A DNA stretch of 64,000 nucleotides from TOLSYN sp963849065 (GCA_963849065.1 CAWKFM010000005.1:2108001-2172000); one strand, 5' to 3'. Positions 35,049-46,465 are shown, counted from the stretch's first letter. Notes: a model not told the origin generated them from the letters alone. Program-made: numbers and translations.

Positions 35049-35429
35049 ATGAAGTTCCTTCGTCTTTTACCGATACTGCTCCTGATTATTCCCGCCGTGG
35101 CGTGCCAGCCGTCGCCGACGGTTCCGCGGGAGTTGGTTGGAAATTGGGTTACGCAGGATGCAAAGTACCAGGACAAAACGTTGGTAATTGACGCGGAAGG
35201 CTTCGTCGTTCTCATCGTGGACGAAGATACCATGCCCAAGGCGGAGCATATCGATAGCATGACCTCCAAGACCGAGGCCGGCGTTACTACCTATGTCCTT
35301 CAAGCCAGCGATCAAGCGGGTGTGCAGAATAAATTCACGTTGATGTACCGGCCGGTGAATGGCGGAGAGTTGCGCCTCGCTCACCCCAACCAGGTGCTAT
35401 GGCACCGGTCAACAGGGGCGGCCCTGTAG
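35049..35429 (+). CDS. Lipoprotein of unknown function
   Basis: 126 residues. Signal peptide MKFLRLLPILLLIIPAVAC with the lipobox cysteine at 19, then a small beta-rich domain starting ELVGNWVTQDAKYQDKTLVI. The LVGNW start resembles small lipocalin-like or META-like domains that hold a tryptophan after Gly-Asn, but no family is certain. In the same direction as the pseudopilin and DUF3467 genes. Confidence 0.6.
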   Translation: MKFLRLLPILLLIIPAVACQPSPTVPRELVGNWVTQDAKYQDKTLVIDAEGFVVLIVDEDTMPKAEHIDSMTSKTEAGVTTYVLQASDQAGVQNKFTLMYRPVNGGELRLAHPNQVLWHRSTGAAL

Positions 35430-35548
35430 CCGCCTGCACCGTTCTCCCTGGCGCGGGCGGATTCGCCCGTTCTTGCTCTGGCCCGCCTTCCGCACCTCGC
35501 GTGCGATTCCTAGCCAAAGTTGTTAGGCTGTCTCTCGGAGACTCATCC

Positions 35549-35848
35549 ATGTCCAAATACAACGAGCAGCCCGAGATCCAAATCCGCAACCGGGAAGACT
35601 ATCGCGAAGGCTATGCCAACAGCGTGCAGGTGCGCATGAGCGTGTGGGATTTCTTCCTTGTCTTCGGCATGGCGACGCCGACCGACGGGCCAGGGATCGA
35701 CATGCTCAACTTTCAGGGAATTTATCTGAGTCCCCAGCAGGCCAAGGCGCTCTCCCTGATGCTGCAACAGAATGTTGCCAACTACGAGCAGACCTTCGGT
35801 GAAATCAAGCTCGATCCGCAAATCGCTCCGAGCGGACCCATCCACTAA
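35549..35848 (+). CDS. DUF3467 family protein
   Basis: 99 residues. The pattern SVQVRMSVWDFFLVFGMA ... LNFQGIYLSPQQAKALSLMLQQNVANYEQTFGEI is the whole of the DUF3467 domain, a small conserved bacterial protein of unknown role. The ATG at 35549 gives MSKYNEQPEIQIRN; longer frames upstream are non-coding. Four bases before the glycosyltransferase ATG, so likely on the same transcript. Confidence 0.8.
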   Translation: MSKYNEQPEIQIRNREDYREGYANSVQVRMSVWDFFLVFGMATPTDGPGIDMLNFQGIYLSPQQAKALSLMLQQNVANYEQTFGEIKLDPQIAPSGPIH

Positions 35849-35852
35849 CGCC

Positions 35853-37460
35853 ATGCCCCACCGAACCTCGCAGCGGCCCGGCGCAAGCTGGCTGGCCGGG
35901 GCCGCGCCGGCCTTTGGGCTGATCTTGGGCGCGCTCTGGCTGGCACATCTTCCCTTGCTGCGGCTGCCCTACTTCTGGGACGAGGCGGGATACTTCATCC
36001 CCGCGGCGCGCGACCTGCTTCTCACGGGCGACCTCATCCCGCACACCACGCTCTCCAACGCCCATCCTCCGCTGGTCATGCTGTGGCTGGCCCTGGTCTG
36101 GAAGCTCTTGGGCTATTCCGTCCTAGTCACCCGCACGGCGATGCTGCTGGTGGCGGCCTGGGGCTTGACCGCTCTCTGGCTGATGGGGCGTCGCGTGGCC
36201 GGCCGTGCGACAGCCACGGCGGCCGTGCTGCTGACGGCGCTCTCGCCCACGGTGTTTTCCCAAGCGGCCATGGCGCAGTTGGACATCGCCGCCTTCGCCC
36301 TGGTGCTCTGGACGCTCTACGCGCACATCTGCGGCAAGCACTGGCAGGCGGCGGCCTTGGCCGCACTGGCCGCCGTGGCCAAGGAGACGACGGTGGCGGT
36401 CACGCTCACACTGGCAGGCATGGAGCTGCTGGGCTGGATCGCCTTTCGCTGGCGGCCGCGGCCGGCTGACAAGTGGTGCCTGCCAAGACCAAGGCTGGCG
36501 CAGTGCGCGGCCTACGTGGCAGCGCTGTTGCCGCTGGTGGGCTGGTACGCCTATCACTTCCACCGCACCGGACACGTCTTCGGCAATCCCGACTACCTGC
36601 GCTACAACGTGGGAGCCACCGTCACCCCGTGGCGAATTCTCATCGCCCTGTGGATGCGGCTGTGGCACGCAACCGGGTACATGAACCTGTTCGTGCTCAC
36701 CTGGCCTGCGCTGCTGCTGTGGTGGAGCGGGCGCAAGACGAGCGCTCAGACTACAGAGGTCAATGCGGCCGGCATCCCATCGAACATCCAACTGCTTTTT
36801 GCGCTGGTGGTGCTGGCGCAGGTGGCGGAGTTTTCCGTGGTGGGCGGAGCCCTGCTGGCGCGCTACATGATCCCGGCGATTCCGCTGGTGGTGCTGATGG
36901 CGGTGGACGTGCTCCGGCGGCAGGCTCCGCACTGGCCGTGGTGGATCGCCGGATGCGCCGCGACATTCGTGGCCGCGCTGCTCTTGAATCCGCCGTGGTT
37001 CATCTCGCCGGAAGACAACCTGACGTGGACGCACTTCGTGGCCATGCATCAGAGCGCGGCGCGCTACGTGGAGCAGCATTACGCGGAGGATCGCATCCTG
37101 ACCGCATGGCCGGCGTCGGATGAGCTGAACCGTCCGTTCCTGGGCTACGTGGAAAAGCCGCTGACGGTGGTGCGGGCGGAGAACTTTACCGCCGAGGAGA
37201 TGCTGCGGGCGGCGCAGCAGCCGGAGAACTTCGACGTGGTGGTGGCGTTCTCCACCAAGTACACGCCGCCGCGCAGTCTTTTGCCGCACATTGCAGGCTG
37301 GACGCGGGCGCAGACACGCTACTTCGACTTCCACGAAGATCTGAAGGCGGCAGCGATTGCGCGGATGTTACACGGGCGCGTCGTGTGGCAGGAGTCGTCG
37401 CCGGGCGAGTGGATCGCGGTGATTGAAATTGATAAGGTGCGCGAGGCGAGGAAGTTCTGA
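35853..37460 (+). CDS. Glycosyltransferase family 39 / PMT-like membrane protein
   Basis: 535 residues with a dozen predicted membrane helices. The catalytic loop region after the first helix reads LPYFWDEAGYFIPAARDLLLTGD, where the Asp-Glu pair (DE) is the hallmark of the GT39/ArnT/PMT_2 superfamily (dolichyl/undecaprenyl phosphate sugar donors), and HPPLVMLWLALVWKLLG follows. The C-terminal part is hydrophilic. It would transfer a sugar to protein, lipid A or another envelope target; the target is not indicated by neighbours. Confidence 0.82.
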   Translation: MPHRTSQRPGASWLAGAAPAFGLILGALWLAHLPLLRLPYFWDEAGYFIPAARDLLLTGDLIPHTTLSNAHPPLVMLWLALVWKLLGYSVLVTRTAMLLVAAWGLTALWLMGRRVAGRATATAAVLLTALSPTVFSQAAMAQLDIAAFALVLWTLYAHICGKHWQAAALAALAAVAKETTVAVTLTLAGMELLGWIAFRWRPRPADKWCLPRPRLAQCAAYVAALLPLVGWYAYHFHRTGHVFGNPDYLRYNVGATVTPWRILIALWMRLWHATGYMNLFVLTWPALLLWWSGRKTSAQTTEVNAAGIPSNIQLLFALVVLAQVAEFSVVGGALLARYMIPAIPLVVLMAVDVLRRQAPHWPWWIAGCAATFVAALLLNPPWFISPEDNLTWTHFVAMHQSAARYVEQHYAEDRILTAWPASDELNRPFLGYVEKPLTVVRAENFTAEEMLRAAQQPENFDVVVAFSTKYTPPRSLLPHIAGWTRAQTRYFDFHEDLKAAAIARMLHGRVVWQESSPGEWIAVIEIDKVREARKF

Positions 37461-37874
37461 AATTCGGGACCTCCCCCTCCCCCTATATTTCCCGGTAAAA
37501 ATCTGAAAACAGGATAGTTAGAGGACACATTCCGGCTGCTTAATTCCAGGATAGCAGAAGTGGCGGGGGATTCCGCCGCTGGGTGGGGAACTCTATCTCT
37601 TGCCGAATTAGTAAGTTGGGAGGATTTTGTCAAATACTCGGCTTGACAGAGGGTGGATTGGGGCAAAAACGGCCAATTTGCGGGCTAGTTGGGTGACATA
37701 GGATTCATCTGGTTGACGGAGGAGTGGGGCGTCGGCTCCGCATTGTGCACTTGAAACGGTGCACATATGGAGCAACGATCGGCGAAATGGGGCTTTAAAA
37801 AGCCCCTGCTTTTGCTGACCACGGCAGCTGTGGGGTAGCTATATGCAAACTCTCTAGACGCTGGCTTTCTGCAA
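37461..37874. other. Gene-poor region with repeats
   Basis: No plausible gene between the glycosyltransferase and the glycosylase genes. Short frames on both strands lack start signals and overlap repeats. Visible: an 18-base near-palindrome GGGGCTTTAAAAAGCCCC at 37789-37806 (followed by GCTTTTGC), the inverted pair GTGCAC...GTGCAC at 37746-37765, and the hairpin repeats listed next. Confidence 0.6.
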
Positions 37875-37912
37875 CCCCACATTTGCCAACAACGGGCAAA
37901 TATGGGCCACCC
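37875..37912. repeat. Dispersed hairpin repeat, copy 3 (ATTTGCC stem)
   Basis: CCCA, ATTTGCC, seven bases, GGCAAAT, TGGG, CCACCC. The stem is the same as copy 1 at 1533, with only spacer differences, so these two are close relatives. Confidence 0.75.
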
Positions 37913-37933
37913 GGCCAAAGGGCGTTTCCCTCA

Positions 37934-37986
37934 GCGGCTGAAGCCGCGTGAAATGAGCTTTTCTTGCGGCACGGCTGAAGCCGTGC
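37934..37986. repeat. Two GC-rich mini-hairpins (GCGGCT/AGCCGC and GCACGGCT/AGCCGTGC)
   Basis: GCGGCTgaAGCCGC at 37934-37947 and GCACGGCTgaAGCCGTGC at 37969-37986, separated by 21 bases. Both share the gaAGCC core. They look like a second, shorter class of intergenic palindrome. Confidence 0.6.
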
Positions 37987-38060
37987 CCTTTCAAAGCTGA
38001 TTTATGCGACCGCCCCCAGCAGGATGAGGCGGATTCACACCGAAGACGCACTGAGCCGCG

Positions 38061-38774
38061 CTAGTCCCTCGCAAGCTGGAGGGCGCGGGCAAAGACCGCT
38101 TCAAACATGGAGGCGGTGAGCTTGCCAGTGGCGGTGTTCTGGTTGGAGGGGTGGTAGGAGGCCAGCAGGGTGATGCCGCTGGGCAGGCGGTATTCGGCAG
38201 CGTGAGCAAAAGGGTAGGAGGATTTGCGAAGGCGGGACGGGGCGGGCAACGCTGCGCTGCCGGCCGCGGGCGCAAGGCCGAGGTAGGCGTCGAAGGCGAA
38301 CTTGCCGAGGGCGACGACGACTTGGAGGTTGGGGAGGGCGTCGAGTTCGCGGCGGGTGAAGGCGGCGCAGTTGGCCAGTTCCGAAGGAAGCGGTTTGTTG
38401 TCCGGAGGAGCGCAGCGGACAGCGGCGCTGATCCAGAGATCGCGCAGTTGGAGGCCATCGTCGGGGCTGGTGGCGTTGGGCTGGGAGGCAAAGCCAAGGC
38501 GGTGCAGGATGGGGTACATGAATTTGCCGGAGGCGTCTCCTGTAAAGGGGCGGCCGGTGCGGTTGCTGCCGTGGGCTCCGGGAGCAAGGCCGAAGGCAAG
38601 CACGCGGGCAGCGGGGTCTCCAAAGCCGGGGACGGGACGCGCCCAGTAGGTGCAGCCGAGGTAGGCGCGGCGCTTTTCGCGTCCGATGCGCTCGCGGTAT
38701 TCGACCAGGCGCGGGCACAGGCGGCAGGCGATCACGTCGTCGTAAAGGATGGTGAGCGCGGTGGGGTGGTTCAT
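38061..38774 (-). CDS. Uracil-DNA glycosylase family 5 (UdgB type)
   Basis: Base-excision repair glycosylase that removes uracil (and hypoxanthine in this family). 237 residues. Fe-S cluster cysteines C17/C20 (ACRLC) and C121/C136. Active-site regions GLAPGAHGSNRTGRPFTGD and the C-terminal loop LLASYHPSNQNT follow the family 4/5 pattern, with family 5 features in the GLAPGAHGxNRTGRPF motif (Ala before Pro-Gly, no Asp/Glu in motif 1). Long frames on the opposite strand here are shadows. Placed alone, divergent from the secreted Gly-rich protein. Confidence 0.85.
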   Translation of the reverse strand: MNHPTALTILYDDVIACRLCPRLVEYRERIGREKRRAYLGCTYWARPVPGFGDPAARVLAFGLAPGAHGSNRTGRPFTGDASGKFMYPILHRLGFASQPNATSPDDGLQLRDLWISAAVRCAPPDNKPLPSELANCAAFTRRELDALPNLQVVVALGKFAFDAYLGLAPAAGSAALPAPSRLRKSSYPFAHAAEYRLPSGITLLASYHPSNQNTATGKLTASMFEAVFARALQLARD

Positions 38775-38937
38775 GCGGAATTCCTAAAGAGAGTGTACGC
38801 GGTCGAGGGAGTGGTGAACCCACAGCGTTTCCAAAATGCGAAGGAACGAGCAGGAGCAAGGTCAACGCACGGGCAAAAGCAGGGTCAATGCAAGAGCAAG
38901 AACAAAGGTCGATGCAAGAGCAAGAACAAAGGTCAAC
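38775..38937. other. Intergenic: 24-base tandem repeat
   Basis: Two perfect-but-one-base copies of a 24-base unit starting GGTC(A/G)ATGCAAGAGC at 38883-38906 and 38907-38930, and a degenerate third copy at 38860-38882. The block runs straight into hairpin repeat copy 4, beginning GGTCAACGGCCCCA. No gene seen. Confidence 0.65.
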
Positions 38938-38985
38938 GGCCCCACCCTAAACTCGCAAAGGGCGCGAGTTTAGAATGGGGCACCC
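38938..38985. repeat. Dispersed hairpin repeat, copy 4 (CTAAACTCGC stem)
   Basis: GGCCCCAC, then a perfect 10-base stem CTAAACTCGC/GCGAGTTTAG with a 7-base loop, then TGGGGCACCC. The GGTCAA-GGCCCCA leader is shared with copy 8. 39.0-39.18 kb after it holds no gene signal. Confidence 0.8.
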
Positions 38986-39182
38986 TGTGGGGCGGCGCAG
39001 AGGTGGGCGGGGTGCTTCCCAGGTCAACGATGAAAGGCATCGGCGCGGACTTTGCCCAGAGGAAGACGGCAACTTTCGAATTCCCGGGTGGCTGCCCTTT
39101 TGCCGCCCAACGCCGGTTCGTCAAAGACCATCTCAAACCCGAGCGACGGAAAACGTCGAATTGAAATAAGGGAGAAAACCCG

Positions 39183-39668
39183 ATGCGTAAATTGCTTTTG
39201 ATAGCCACATTGTCGCTGGGAGCCTTTGCCTTGGCCCAGGCCGGCGGCGGAGCGGGTGGCGGAGCAGCCGGAGGAGCGGGCACGGGAAGCCCAGGCAGCG
39301 GTGCCGGAAATGTGGGAACGGGCAGTGGTACACAGCAGCAGCCTGGGAACGGCGTGGGAACCGGAACCCAACCCGGAAGCATGGGCTCCGACACCGGAGT
39401 ACAGCTTGGAGAACCGGGCAACAACAACCAATACGGCAATGGGACAGGCACCTCGACGAATCCGAATTCCAGCGGAGCCTACGAGAACGGCACGAATCCG
39501 AATTCCGCGAACCCGAATTCTGCTAACCCGACGAATTCGGAGAACCCTGGGTCCGGGAGTCCGGGATCGATGAGCAATCCGAACGGGACTCCCAGCAATC
39601 CGCAGGGAGCAGAGCCTGGTTCCCAGCCGGAAACGACAGAGCCAGGGTCAACCACAAATCCGCAATAG
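39183..39668 (+). CDS. Secreted low-complexity Gly/Asn/Pro-rich protein
   Basis: 161 residues. A cleavable signal peptide MRKLLLIATLSLGAFALAQA is followed by Gly/Ala-rich and then Asn/Pro/Ser/Thr repeats (for example NGTNPNSANPNSANPTNSEN). No folded domain is recognisable; such chains behave as extracellular matrix or surface linkers (inference). AGGGAG lies 7-12 bases upstream of the ATG. In the same direction as tig but 220 bases away. Confidence 0.6.
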   Translation: MRKLLLIATLSLGAFALAQAGGGAGGGAAGGAGTGSPGSGAGNVGTGSGTQQQPGNGVGTGTQPGSMGSDTGVQLGEPGNNNQYGNGTGTSTNPNSSGAYENGTNPNSANPNSANPTNSENPGSGSPGSMSNPNGTPSNPQGAEPGSQPETTEPGSTTNPQ

Positions 39669-39887
39669 CCTACTCACAGGATCAGCCGGTACAAGTTTCC
39701 GGCTGATCCGTTTTCTAGCGCCGCAGGTGAACGACCATAATTGTTGGCCTGCGGTTTGACCCGTGGTTGTCCGGTCTCATACACTGAATCCTTCGCGGTT
39801 GGCCATGGGGCCGTTGCGCGTACCGAAGAGCGTGAGCGAGCGGTTGCAGGCTACCAAAAAATCTTCAGAAGAATTAAGGCTATCCCT

Positions 39888-41240
39888 TTGACATCGAGCG
39901 ATTTGACATCCAACGAAGCGACCTCGGGTGAAGCGACCTCCGCCGAGGCAACATCCGCCGAAACCCCTGCCGAAGTAGTCCAGAACCCGTGCGAGCGCGA
40001 AGTCTCGGTGGAGGTTTCCGCCGAAGCGGTGGGCCGGGAATGGAAAAAGGCCCTGGCGCGCTTCCAGAAGCATGCGCGCCTGCCCGGCTTCCGCCACGGG
40101 AAGGTTCCGCCGGGACTGATCCTCAAGAAGTTTGCCGACGACATCAAGTCTGAGGTGGTGGAGCACCTGGTTCCCACCGCGTTCCGCGAGGAGACGAAGA
40201 AGCAGAATTTAGTTCCGATTGGGCAGCCGCGGGTGGTGGAGCTCGAACTGGAAGAGGACAAGCCGCTGCGCTTCAAGGCGGTGTTTGAGATTCTGCCGCC
40301 GTTTGAAGTGCCCGGCTACCAGGAGATCAAGGTGGCGCACGAGCCGGTGGCCGTGAGCGACGAGGATGTGGACAAGGCCATCACGGCGCTGCGCGAGCAG
40401 AACGCTACCTATGTGAATGTCGACGAGGACCGCGGGCTGGCCGATGGTGACTTCGGCTCGGTGGCGTTCAAGAGCACCAGCCCGGAAGAAGGCTCCGAGC
40501 CGGTGGAGATGAACGACGTGTTGGTGGATATCGGCGGGGCCAACACGCTTCCGGCGTTCAGCGAAAACCTGCGCGGCGCCAAGGCGGGCGAGACGCGGAG
40601 TTTCGACGTGACCTATGCCGAAGACTTTGGCGACCAGCGTCTGGCGGGCAAGACCCTGCACTATGAGGTCGAGGTGAAGGGCATCAAGACCAAGACCCTG
40701 CCGGAGCTGAACGAGGAGTGGGTGAAGGAGTTGAACCAGGAGGCGATGAACACTCCGGAGGATCTTCGCGCCCGGGTGCGCTCGGGGATGGAGCACGAAA
40801 AGCAGCACCAGGTTGAGAGCCGCATTAAGGATGAGCTGGTGCGCCAGCTGACCGACAAGTATCCGATCGACGTTCCGACGATGCTGGTGGAGAACGCGGT
40901 CGACCAGAGGCTGGAGCGCGGATTGCGCTCGCTGATCGGGCAGGGGCTGCGAGCCGAAGACATCAAGCGGATGGACATGAGCAAGCTACGCGTGGGACAG
41001 CGCGAGGGCGCGTTGCGCGACGTGCGGGCCAATCTGCTGCTGGAAAAGGTCGCCGAGCTGGAAGGCATTACGGTGAGCGAAGAGGATGTGGACCAGGAAA
41101 TCGCCGGGGCGGCGCAACAGTCCAAGCAAAGCCCGGTGGCGCTGCGCAAGCAGTTGGAGGAAAAAAACGGAATAGAGGGGTTGCGTTCGCAGCTGCGTTG
41201 CGACCGCGCGCTGGACTGGCTGTATAAGCACTCCGAGTAG
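39888..41240 (+). CDS. tig: Trigger factor
   Basis: Ribosome-associated chaperone with peptidyl-prolyl isomerase. N-terminal ribosome-binding domain (VSVEVSAEAVGREWKKAL ... the signature GFRHGKVPPGLI), FKBP-like PPIase (about 180-270) and helical C-terminal arms. No ATG start is available; I favour the TTG at 39888 (450 residues, close to the E. coli 432) with AAGG about 10 bases upstream. The frame stays open back to 39741. The first 25 residues are a low-complexity TSxEA tract encoded by direct repeats. Start uncertain; protein identity is sure. It is followed by clpP and clpX in the same direction. Confidence 0.9.
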   Translation: MTSSDLTSNEATSGEATSAEATSAETPAEVVQNPCEREVSVEVSAEAVGREWKKALARFQKHARLPGFRHGKVPPGLILKKFADDIKSEVVEHLVPTAFREETKKQNLVPIGQPRVVELELEEDKPLRFKAVFEILPPFEVPGYQEIKVAHEPVAVSDEDVDKAITALREQNATYVNVDEDRGLADGDFGSVAFKSTSPEEGSEPVEMNDVLVDIGGANTLPAFSENLRGAKAGETRSFDVTYAEDFGDQRLAGKTLHYEVEVKGIKTKTLPELNEEWVKELNQEAMNTPEDLRARVRSGMEHEKQHQVESRIKDELVRQLTDKYPIDVPTMLVENAVDQRLERGLRSLIGQGLRAEDIKRMDMSKLRVGQREGALRDVRANLLLEKVAELEGITVSEEDVDQEIAGAAQQSKQSPVALRKQLEEKNGIEGLRSQLRCDRALDWLYKHSE

Positions 41241-41248
41241 GCAACGCC

Positions 41249-41286
41249 CCCCCTTCAAGCCAGAAACAGGCTTGAAGGGGCCACCC
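41249..41286. repeat. Dispersed hairpin repeat, copy 5 (TTCAAGCC stem)
   Basis: A perfect 12-base stem CCCCTTCAAGCC/GGCTTGAAGGGG with a 7-base loop, followed by CCACCC, nine bases after the tig stop; it may act as a transcript end. Confidence 0.8.
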
Positions 41287-41307
41287 GGCGGGATGGACAG
41301 ATTGCTT

Positions 41308-41351
41308 CCCACCTTAGCGCCCGGAAGGCACGGCGCGAAGGTGGGGCACCC
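41308..41351. repeat. Dispersed hairpin repeat, copy 6 (CTTAGCGCC stem)
   Basis: CCCACCTTaGCGCC pairs with GGCGCgAAGGTGGG (one mismatch) across 10 bases, followed by GCACCC. A second repeat in the tig-clpP gap. Confidence 0.75.
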
Positions 41352-41506
41352 ATCCGTATCGCCATGCTGGTAACGCTGCGCTGCCGGCGCTGGTAAAGAA
41401 ATTCGTAAACTGCCGCGCCCTGAATCGATTGAGCGCATCGAATCGGGGGAGCGGTTTTTCCAGACCGGGGGCTGGCCTCCGGGTACGTTAAAAGGAGCCG
41501 GATACT

Positions 41507-42097
41507 ATGCTTGTGCCGATGGTGATCGAGCAGACCAGCAGGGGCGAGCGCGCCTATGACATCTACTCCCGGTTGCTCAGAGACAACATTATTTTTCTGG
41601 GCACGCCGATTGATGACAACGTTGCCAACCTGATCATCGCCCAGCTGCTGTTTCTCTCCGCTGAGGACCCGGAAAAAGATATTTCGCTGTACATCAACTC
41701 GCCGGGCGGATCGATTACGGCGGGGATGGCGATTTATGACACGATGCAGTTCATCCGTAATGATGTGGTGACGATCTGCATCGGGCAGGCCGCCTCGATG
41801 GGCGCGATGCTGCTGGCGGCAGGAGCGGCGGGCAAGCGTTATGCCCTGCCGACCTCGCGTATTCTGATTCATCAGCCGCTGATTATGGGCGGAGGGATTT
41901 CGGGACAGGCGACCGACATCGACATCCACGCGCGCGAGATTCTGCGCATGCGGGAGCTGATGAACCAGCTGATGGCCAAGCATACCGGTCAGGTGCTGGA
42001 GAAGGTGGAGCGCGACACCGAGCGCGACTTCATCATGAACGCCCAGCAGTCGAAGGAATACGGGATTGTGGACGACATCATCTACAAGCACAAGTAG
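41507..42097 (+). CDS. clpP: ATP-dependent Clp protease proteolytic subunit
   Basis: Serine protease chamber; forms a 14-mer that works with ClpX/ClpA/ClpC. 196 residues with the catalytic Ser97 in GQAASMGA, His122 in ILIHQPL and Asp near 171. SPGGSITAGMAIYDTM is the oxyanion loop. AAAAGGAG lies 8-15 bases before the ATG. Between tig and clpX, the order found in many bacteria. An intergenic gap of 266 bases with two hairpins precedes it, so it may have its own promoter. Confidence 0.97.
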   Translation: MLVPMVIEQTSRGERAYDIYSRLLRDNIIFLGTPIDDNVANLIIAQLLFLSAEDPEKDISLYINSPGGSITAGMAIYDTMQFIRNDVVTICIGQAASMGAMLLAAGAAGKRYALPTSRILIHQPLIMGGGISGQATDIDIHAREILRMRELMNQLMAKHTGQVLEKVERDTERDFIMNAQQSKEYGIVDDIIYKHK

Positions 42098-42413
42098 AGG
42101 ATCGGCGAAGCGGAAGTGAGGGGGCGCGGCCCGCTCGCTTTACGGGGAAGCGGATTTGGAGCAAGATGTTGTGGCGGGGTTACCTGAGTTCCTCAAGGGG
42201 AAACTTTGGTTACCCGCGCGAAACGAGGGTTGGGCATCGAAACGGGGCTCCAGCGACTCTTATGTAAGTAGCTGGGGTTTGCAGGCGTCAGGCGGGCGGT
42301 TCCGCCGGATGCAGTCCGGCCGCAGGTTGCAAGTTGATTCAAGGGGCAGCACGCAGGGCCCAAGGCCAGCTTCTAAAAATCCGGTTACGCCGGGAAAGTA
42401 ATAGGAGTTACGA
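42098..42413. other. Intergenic region clpP-clpX
   Basis: 316 bases. A frame at 42156-42401 (81 codons) has no ribosome site and biased composition, so not annotated as a gene. AGGAG at 42403-42407 serves clpX. No hairpin repeat here. A promoter for clpX is possible but not clear. Confidence 0.5.
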
Positions 42414-43691
42414 GTGAGATCAAGGTCTGGTTCCGACGAAGTATTAAGATGTTCGTTCTGCCACAAGTCTCAGGATGCGGTTGCGAAACTGATCTCTTCG
42501 CCCTCCGATTATCCGCGCGCATACATCTGCGACGAATGCGTCGCGGTATGCAATTCGATTCTGGAAGATGACCGCGGAGAGGCGCAGACCGCGGCCACCC
42601 CGAACCATTTGCCCAAGCCGCAGGAGGTCAAGACCTTCCTGGACGAGTATGTGATCGGGCAGGAGCGGACGAAGAAAAAGCTGGCGGTGGCGGTTTACAA
42701 CCACTACAAGCGGATCTACATGAACCGCACGCGCACCAGTGAGATCGAGCTGTCCAAGTCCAACATTCTGCTGATTGGCCCGACGGGAACCGGCAAGACC
42801 TTGCTGGCCCAGACGCTGGCCAAGATGCTGGACGTGCCGTTTGCCATTGTGGACGCGACGACGCTGACCGAGGCCGGCTACGTGGGCGAGGATGTGGAAA
42901 ACATCATCCTCAAGCTGCTGCAGTCCGCCGATGGCGACGTGGCACGCGCCCAGACGGGGATCATCTACATCGACGAGATCGACAAGATCGGCCGCAAGGA
43001 CGAGAACCCGTCGATCACGCGCGACGTCTCCGGCGAAGGGGTGCAGCAGGCGCTGCTGAAGATTCTGGAGGGGACGGTAGCCAACGTTCCGCCGCAGGGC
43101 GGGCGCAAGCATCCGCACCAGGAGTTCACCCCGGTGGACACCACCAACATCCTGTTCATCGTGGGCGGGGCGTTTGTGGGCCTGGAGAAGGTGATCGAGC
43201 GGCGCATCGGCAAGCGCAGCGTGGGCTTTAAGACCGGCGAAGAAGCCGAGCGCGAGCAGGTTGTTGCGCCGAGCCGGCGCGACGACGAGATGCTGCAACT
43301 GGCCCAGCCGATGGACCTGGTCAAGTTTGGGCTGATCCCGGAGTTCATCGGGCGGCTGCCGGTGATGGGCGTGCTGAGCGACCTGGACGAGTCCGCACTG
43401 GTGCAGATTCTGACCAAGCCGCGCAACGCCATTGTGAAACAGTATCAGCGGCTGTTCGAGTTTGAAAACGTGAAGCTGCGCTTCTCCGACGAAGCGCTGA
43501 CGGCGGTAGCCCGCGAAGCCATGAACCGCAAGGTGGGCGCCCGCGGACTGCGCATGATTCTGGAAGAGCTGATGCTCGACCTGATGTACCAGCTGCCGGG
43601 GCAGAAAAAGATCAAGGAGTTCGAGGTAACCCGGGAGATGGTGGAACAGCGCAACGTATCAATGCCTCGGATTGAGAAGCAGGCGTCCTAG
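42414..43691 (+). CDS. clpX: ATP-dependent Clp protease ATP-binding subunit ClpX
   Basis: AAA+ unfoldase that feeds ClpP. 425 residues: N-terminal zinc-binding domain (CSFC ... CDEC), Walker A GPTGTGKTLLAQ, pore loop GYVGEDVE, Walker B IIYIDEIDK, ALLKILEG, and the C-domain sensor KVGARGLRMILEEL. The IGF-type ClpP loop is not typical (KRSVGFKTGEE instead of IGF), which would be worth comparing. GTG start with AGGAG seven bases before. Terminator follows. Confidence 0.96.
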   Translation: MRSRSGSDEVLRCSFCHKSQDAVAKLISSPSDYPRAYICDECVAVCNSILEDDRGEAQTAATPNHLPKPQEVKTFLDEYVIGQERTKKKLAVAVYNHYKRIYMNRTRTSEIELSKSNILLIGPTGTGKTLLAQTLAKMLDVPFAIVDATTLTEAGYVGEDVENIILKLLQSADGDVARAQTGIIYIDEIDKIGRKDENPSITRDVSGEGVQQALLKILEGTVANVPPQGGRKHPHQEFTPVDTTNILFIVGGAFVGLEKVIERRIGKRSVGFKTGEEAEREQVVAPSRRDDEMLQLAQPMDLVKFGLIPEFIGRLPVMGVLSDLDESALVQILTKPRNAIVKQYQRLFEFENVKLRFSDEALTAVAREAMNRKVGARGLRMILEELMLDLMYQLPGQKKIKEFEVTREMVEQRNVSMPRIEKQAS

Positions 43692-43713
43692 GCGGAGGCT
43701 GCACAGGACCAGG

Positions 43714-43745
43714 GGCCCAGCCGCCGGTGGCTGGGCCTGTTTTTT
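43714..43745 (+). terminator. Rho-independent terminator of clpX
   Basis: GGCCCAGCC (43714-43722), six-base loop, GGCTGGGCC (43729-43737), then GTTTTTT. A perfect nine-pair stem with T tract, 25 bases after the stop. Confidence 0.85.
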
Positions 43746-43757
43746 GGGGACGATCAT

Positions 43758-43794
43758 CCCGCATCTGCCAAAGGCGGGCAGATATGGGGTACCC
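43758..43794. repeat. Dispersed hairpin repeat, copy 7 (ATCTGCC stem)
   Basis: CCCGC, ATCTGCC (43763-43769), spacer, GGCAGAT (43777-43783), A, TGGGG, TACCC. Stem partly related to copies 2 and 1. The rest of the gap to lon (43795-44043) holds no gene; a frame on the minus strand that crosses it is a shadow. Confidence 0.7.
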
Positions 43795-44043
43795 AACGAC
43801 GGGAATGTTGCTCCCCGGCTTGGGTTACAAAGGAATGGGGGATTCGAGTGGCGCGTGGAAAATTCCCGGCGCGGCAGTGGATTCCAATTTAGCCCGGAAT
43901 CGAATGAATGGAGCAGAGTAACTCGAGCAAGGCATGTTGCCGCCGATATAGGGTTGTAGTAGGCTCGAATGCAATCAGTGGAATCCGTCAGGTGGGTATT
44001 GCCTAAAGTGCAAACACGCGGGCCACGGGGGAAGTGAGGCTGA

Positions 44044-46443
<2,400 letters not shown>

Positions 46444-46465
46444 AAAAGCGCTACGCTGATTGCAA

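Noticed and set aside
37854..38051. A 65-codon minus-strand frame across repeats
   Set aside because: It is translated hairpin repeat, not a gene; no start signal.
38883..38930. Tandem repeat as a CRISPR array
   Set aside because: Units are contiguous with no spacers and there are no cas genes.
42156..42401. An 81-codon plus-strand frame between clpP and clpX
   Set aside because: No ribosome site, unusual composition and no homology I recognise.
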